64,000 nt of DNA from Meira nashicola (taxonomy: Eukaryota; Basidiomycota; Exobasidiomycetes; Exobasidiales; Brachybasidiaceae), in the NCBI GenBank assembly GCA_001600355.1, contig BCJU01000004.1, positions 1-64,000 of the forward strand. Direction: 5' to 3'. The notes under the pieces are model-generated. The model searched no databases. It worked only from the letters and a program-made list of their open reading frames with translations, and was not told the origin of the DNA. The position numbers were made by a program, and so were the translations under genes. Each line of letters begins with the position of its first letter. Positions within the stretch are counted from its first letter, which is position 1. Below, in pieces: positions 59,921-64,000 of this stretch.

Positions 59921-61573
59921 TCACAAAGTTGAAATGAGAACGGGAAGAGAGTATTGGTTCTTTTCTGCACCTTTGATGGCAGCTTTGTTGATACTTTGAC
60001 CACGCGATTGAATTTCAAAAGGTTTTCCAGTATTTGGATCGATTCCTTGCTTCCAGTCGAAATTGGCAATGCAGTGAGCCAAAATAATCTTAAATTCTGC
60101 TAATGCGAATCGGAATCCCAAACACATTCGCATTCCTTGTGAGAAAGTTGAAAGGTGATTCCATCCTCCCAGTGAACTATTGTTGGTTGAAAAATTGGCA
60201 TCAAAGTAGATATGGTCATCACGTAGCCAACGTTCAGGAATAAATTCATTTGCATTCTCTCCCCAAATAGATACATTTCGATTCAAGCTTCCAGTGGATA
60301 TGTAAACGTATTCACCTCTTTTGATCGGAATCTTGTCCGTTGTTGTACCATCACGCAAAGTGATCGGTTCACTCAATGGAATGACTGTGTCTTGCCAACA
60401 TACTCTATTGATGAACCCTAAAGCAGGGTACAAGCGCAAAACTTCGGTGCATACAGCGTCCAGATATGGCATTCTATTTAGAACAGTGAAGTCGCTTTGC
60501 CAACCTTGAAATTCGTTTGCACTCAGTTCAGATCGAAGTCTTTCTTGCTTTTCAATTCCATCAGCACCTCGAGTGAAGGCATGGATTGCCCAAGTGATGG
60601 TTGTTGCAGTTGTTTCAAAACCTGCCAAGAGTAAGATAGGAACTCCTTCTCGCAACTCTTCATCACTGATTCCATTATTAGTACCACCACGTTTGATCAA
60701 ACGCAAGACATTACGATCCTCTTCAGCATTCTCTGTTCTTGCTTCTTGCTCTGCAGTCTTTACCAAATCATCAGCATAAGCATCGATTCCTTCGCGATAG
60801 CCTCTCAATTTTTCTTCCTCTTTAAAGAAGTATATACCTACTTGACGAATCCATGGAATGCGGAAACGAAGCAAGGCATAGTACGAAGGAGATGTGATCA
60901 TTGCTACCAGACCGAGAAACATTTCGTTCAACTTTGTCGTCTTTTTGTTCAATGCGCCAAGATCACGTCCAAATCCTGCTCTCCCGATAATGTCAAGCGA
61001 AACATCTCTGATGTAATTCAATGCATCAACTTGTGCATACTCCGATTTGCCTGCAAGGTCTTTACGCATCAAATTCATCAAATCTTGTGTGACTTCATAC
61101 ATTACCGAACTTGCTTGTCTTACTGCAGACTCAGTGAATGCAGGTAACATTGCCCTTCTTTGCCTACGATGAACGTCTTCCTCAACGCCCAAGATTGTTG
61201 AACCGAAGAACACACGCGCAGCCCGAACCAAGAAAGGAATTTGACGAAAAAGTTCTGGATTGGTAGAGGAAAATTGATTTTGGAATACAAAATTGGCCGC
61301 CATTTCATCGATGGTATATAAGATGGGTACCCGATGAACTCCTCTTCCATAGAAAGTAGGGCCGTATTTATCATGATTTTGAGAAATGTTGGCACTCAGG
61401 CCAGAAATGACATCTGGTGTCGTCCATCCAAAGTACCAATTCTTTGCAGGAGGTCCTGGTAGCTTACGCAATGACGATAGATATGGTTTGATCCAAAATT
61501 GAACAAGATTGAATGCAATTTTACCGAAAAGCAAGAGGGATAAAGTCCCAACGATTGAAATGATCAAAGACAT
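59921..61573 (-). CDS. Cytochrome P450 (copy 1)
   Basis: A 550-residue single-exon microsomal monooxygenase. It has an N-terminal membrane anchor (about 3-27), then a Pro-rich hinge LRKLPGPPAKN. The I-helix oxygen motif is AGFETT, the K-helix EVLRLYP (ExxR), and the heme loop FSQGMRMCLG has ligand Cys484. It is closely related to the next P450 and to the partial third one; the array is head to tail. Substrate unknown; many fungal P450 arrays oxidise fatty acids, sterols or secondary metabolites. It lies beside the repeat-protein locus but shares no evident link with it. Confidence 0.96.
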   Translation of the reverse strand: MSLIISIVGTLSLLLFGKIAFNLVQFWIKPYLSSLRKLPGPPAKNWYFGWTTPDVISGLSANISQNHDKYGPTFYGRGVHRVPILYTIDEMAANFVFQNQFSSTNPELFRQIPFLVRAARVFFGSTILGVEEDVHRRQRRAMLPAFTESAVRQASSVMYEVTQDLMNLMRKDLAGKSEYAQVDALNYIRDVSLDIIGRAGFGRDLGALNKKTTKLNEMFLGLVAMITSPSYYALLRFRIPWIRQVGIYFFKEEEKLRGYREGIDAYADDLVKTAEQEARTENAEEDRNVLRLIKRGGTNNGISDEELREGVPILLLAGFETTATTITWAIHAFTRGADGIEKQERLRSELSANEFQGWQSDFTVLNRMPYLDAVCTEVLRLYPALGFINRVCWQDTVIPLSEPITLRDGTTTDKIPIKRGEYVYISTGSLNRNVSIWGENANEFIPERWLRDDHIYFDANFSTNNSSLGGWNHLSTFSQGMRMCLGFRFALAEFKIILAHCIANFDWKQGIDPNTGKPFEIQSRGQSINKAAIKGAEKNQYSLPVLISTL

Positions 61574-61935
61574 TTCAAATCATGTTGGAGGTAGGAGGCA
61601 AGATCAAAATGCGTACGCTGAGCAATCTTGTGATTTGTCAAAAAAAGCGGTGCCGGCACATTAAAGGGCGCGAACTAATTTGTCAGCTAGACTATTGAGC
61701 GATTGTTGCTTGAAAGATTGCCATTTATACACTCTTTCTTGTGATGGTACAAAACAACTCAAGGAACGTCACGAAGGTATGTCACACATCTAATGAATGA
61801 ATGAGTGAATGCATGCATGTATTGTAGGTACGCGTGTGACAGCTGACAGAACCAATCTAGAATACGCTAATCGTGCATGTACTGTTCAAAGTATGATAGT
61901 AACAATCTTACTCTCTTTACCAGCATCAAACACGA
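61574..61935. other. Spacer between P450 genes 1 and 2
   Basis: 362 bp with no gene. It carries the minus-strand promoter of copy 1. A GAATGCATGCATGTATT element lies at about 61807. Confidence 0.5.
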
Positions 61936-63597
61936 TCATTTGATTTCGCGTACAAGTACAGGAAGAGAAAAATCATCCTCTTTTGCACCTTTAATGCTCG
62001 CAAAAATGATTTTTTGCCCACGTTGTTCGATCTCGAAAGGTTTTCCAGTCTTTGGATCGATCGCCTGCTTCCAATCAAAATTGGCAATACAATAAGCTAA
62101 AATGATCTTGATTTCTGCCAATGCGAATCGAAATCCTAAACACATTCTCGTTCCTTGTCCGAAACTTAAATGGTGATTCCAACCTCCAAGTGAACTATTG
62201 TTAGATGAAGAAAGATTTGGATCAAAGTAGATGTGATCATCGCGCAACCAACGTTCAGGAATAAATTCATTTGCATTCTCTCCCCAAGTAGATGTGCATC
62301 GATTAATGCTAAGAGTGGAAATATGTAAATGTTCACCTTTTTTGATCGTAATCTTGTTCGTCGTTGTACCATCACGCAGAATGACCGGTTCACTCAATGG
62401 AATCACAGTATCCTGCCAGCATACTCGACTGATAATTCCGAATGCAGGATGTAAACGCAACACTTCCGTGCATACAGCGTCCAGGTATGGCATTCTATTT
62501 AAAACACTGAAGTCGGTTTGCCAACCTTGGAATTCGCTTGCACATAATTCAGATCGAAGTCTTTCTTGCTTTTCAATCCCATCAGCACCTCGAGTTAAAG
62601 CATGAATAGCCCAAGAAAGTGTCGTTGCACTTGTTTCCAAACCTGCTAACAACAAGAGAGGAACACTTTCTCGTAATTCTTCATCAGTAATAATACTGCT
62701 AGCACCATTGCTAGATGCACGTTTGATAAAACGCAAAAAGTTACGATCCTCTTCGGCCGTTCCTTTTTTCATTTCTTGTTCTGCAGTTTTGACCAAAGTA
62801 TCAGAATAAATTTTATTCTCTTTTTGGTATTTCCTTATTTTAATTTCTTCAGCGGAGAAGTGTTTGCCCAAATGACAAATCCATGAAAAACGAAAACGAA
62901 GAAAGCAATAAAGTGAAGGGGTTGTGAACATTTTTAATATATCGAGAAATAACGTATTCATTTCTGTCGCCTTTTTGCTCGATGTGCCAAGATCGTGCCC
63001 AAATCCTGCTCTTCCAATCATGTCGAGCGCAACATCTTTGGTGTAGCTGCTTATATTGATTTGTGTGTAATATCCTTGACCTGCAACGTCTTTGCTTATC
63101 AAATTCATCAAATCCTGTGTTACTTCATACATTATTGAACTTGCTTGATGGATAGCAGATTCAGTGAATGCAGGTAGCATTGCCCTTCTTTGCCTACGAT
63201 GAACGTCTCCCTCAACACCGAAGATTGTTGAACCAAAAACGCTACGAAAGGCATTTACTCTAAAAGGAATTCTACGAAATAACTCTGGACTAGAAGAGGA
63301 GAAATGATTCTGAAAGATATAATTGACCGCCAACTTATCGGCGATGTATAAGTTTAGAGAGCGATGAAGACCTCTTCCAAAGAACACGGGACCGTATTCG
63401 TCATGTTTCTTCCAAAGGTTGAAAGTTAAGCTTGCGATCACATCGGGCGTTGTCCAACCGAAGTACCAATGTTTTGCTGGTGGTCCGGGTAATTTACGCA
63501 AGGGTGACAAATATGGTGCGATCCAAAATTGTACCAATTTAAATACAATTTTGCTAAAAAGCAACAAGGATGCAGTGGTAACGATTAAAGTGATCAT
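61936..63597 (-). CDS. Cytochrome P450 (copy 2)
   Basis: A 553-residue paralogue of copy 1, alike along its whole length, including anchor, LRKLPGPPAKH hinge, AGLETS in the I helix, EVLRLHP (ExxR) and FGQGTRMCLG with Cys486. In the I helix copy 1 has AGFETT while this one has AGLETS, still acceptable for proton delivery. The heme loop shows QGT where copy 1 has QGM. The sequence between ends on LVREIK, identical to the partial third copy. An otherwise intact gene, so tandem duplication is recent enough to preserve both. Confidence 0.96.
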   Translation of the reverse strand: MITLIVTTASLLLFSKIVFKLVQFWIAPYLSPLRKLPGPPAKHWYFGWTTPDVIASLTFNLWKKHDEYGPVFFGRGLHRSLNLYIADKLAVNYIFQNHFSSSSPELFRRIPFRVNAFRSVFGSTIFGVEGDVHRRQRRAMLPAFTESAIHQASSIMYEVTQDLMNLISKDVAGQGYYTQINISSYTKDVALDMIGRAGFGHDLGTSSKKATEMNTLFLDILKMFTTPSLYCFLRFRFSWICHLGKHFSAEEIKIRKYQKENKIYSDTLVKTAEQEMKKGTAEEDRNFLRFIKRASSNGASSIITDEELRESVPLLLLAGLETSATTLSWAIHALTRGADGIEKQERLRSELCASEFQGWQTDFSVLNRMPYLDAVCTEVLRLHPAFGIISRVCWQDTVIPLSEPVILRDGTTTNKITIKKGEHLHISTLSINRCTSTWGENANEFIPERWLRDDHIYFDPNLSSSNNSSLGGWNHHLSFGQGTRMCLGFRFALAEIKIILAYCIANFDWKQAIDPKTGKPFEIEQRGQKIIFASIKGAKEDDFSLPVLVREIK

Positions 63598-63912
63598 TTA
63601 TAAGCACGAGATGATAGGAGCTTGATGGAGAAAGGGACGGAAAATCAGATTATCATACTTTACTGTCTTTTTATGTTGCAAGCAGCAACCTTTGAAGTGC
63701 GGAGCCGTGGCGCTTCGGCGTAAAAGGTATGGCATTCCGCGTCCTATTTTGGTCAAAGGACACAGACAGTAACAATCTTTCATTCCAACATTCAATTTTT
63801 GTATGCTCATTGTTTTTAAAATCGAAATAACAAGGAGAATACAATCGGAAGGACCCCCATTTGACTGGAGAGTATATTGTCCATGTAGTTCATTCAATAA
63901 CCACAAAGGTAA
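63598..63912. other. Spacer between P450 genes 2 and 3
   Basis: 315 bp, no gene seen. A minus-strand open frame (63598-63906) fills it but has no features and lies where a promoter is expected. Confidence 0.5.
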
Positions 63913-64000
63913 TCATTTGATCTCGCGTACAAGTACAGGAAGAGAAAATTGGTCATTTGCTGCACCTTTAATGGCCACTTTATTGAAAGTTTGTCCACGA
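63913..64000 (-). CDS. Cytochrome P450 (copy 3), C terminus only, cut by the window edge
   Basis: On the minus strand the last 29 residues end ...KGAANDQFSLPVLVREIK and a TGA at 63915-63913. Comparison with the two complete copies (KGAKEDDFSLPVLVREIK in copy 2) identifies it as the C-terminal end of a third family member. The rest lies past base 64000. Whether it is intact cannot be judged here. Confidence 0.88.
   Translation of the reverse strand, partial: RGQTFNKVAIKGAANDQFSLPVLVREIK

Noticed and set aside
58458..61573. Ustiloxin-type (dikaritin) ribosomal peptide cluster, because a repeat precursor sits next to P450s
   Set aside because: No DUF3328 (UstYa-type) or tyrosinase gene is present and the P450s form their own tandem array.
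63598..63906. 102-residue minus-strand frame between P450 copies
   Set aside because: Lies where the copy 2 promoter belongs and has no protein features; not related to P450.
1..64000. tRNA, rRNA and CRISPR features
   Set aside because: No tRNA B-box-like sequence with a plausible cloverleaf, no rRNA-like stretch and no regularly spaced repeat-spacer pattern were seen by eye; a covariance-model scan would be needed to exclude small RNAs.

Overview
The window is the left end of a fungal chromosome. It opens with about 16 CCCTAA telomere units (1-95), and everything after reads as protein-coding eukaryotic DNA: AT-rich by eye, mostly single-exon genes, short introns of 55-77 nt with GTGAGT/GTAAGT-type donors, and TATA boxes 65-175 bp before start codons. 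Class I hydrophobins, a DUF6593-like protein, Kex2-type repeat precursors, fungal Zn2Cys6, C2H2 and bZIP-like regulators, multicopper oxidase, MAL-type sugar permeases and P450s point to a basidiomycete-like filamentous or dimorphic fungus. Ustilaginomycotina or a relative is my guess, but the sequence alone does not settle it.

Layout. 0-7.6 kb: telomere, a degenerate subtelomeric repeat pair, a DUF6593-like gene, a secreted sedolisin protease, a tautomerase and a C2H2 regulator. 7.6-28 kb: a metabolic stretch with a large unrecognised enzyme, a secreted multicopper oxidase, an unknown membrane protein, a five-exon aspartic protease, a quinone oxidoreductase, a fusion of a glycine-betaine-type binding protein to a RidA domain, a ferric reductase, a dehydroquinate-synthase-like sugar phosphate cyclase, a carboxymuconolactone-decarboxylase-like protein and a sugar permease. 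28-35 kb: a divergent hydrophobin pair, a 2.2 kb gene-free stretch, a second sugar permease and a small GPI-type secreted protein. 35-52.6 kb: ordinary genes (HAD phosphatase, Zn2Cys6 factor, four-pass membrane protein, PIG-L deacetylase, bZIP-like factor, DNA alkyltransferase, amino-acid permease, arrestin-like protein). 52.7-60 kb: third sugar permease, two short relics of its coding sequence, and three secreted repeat proteins cut by dibasic sites. 60-64 kb: a tandem array of at least three P450s, the last cut by the window edge.

The most distinctive content is a locus of secreted, Gly/Asn-rich repeat proteins (55.0-59.8 kb, with a relative at 34.9 kb). They share IISGPI/PIYGP and GNGN motifs and carry dibasic Kex2-type sites between repeats. 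With two hydrophobins nearby they look like surface-active or signalling peptide precursors, comparable in design to smut repellent proteins. The other notable gene is the binding-protein/RidA fusion. The sugar phosphate cyclase region lacks the methyltransferase and ATP-grasp genes expected of a mycosporine cluster, so any pathway there would be different. Five start codons differ from the longest reading frame because that frame begins at a non-ATG codon, and others are moved on TATA-box or paralogue evidence.
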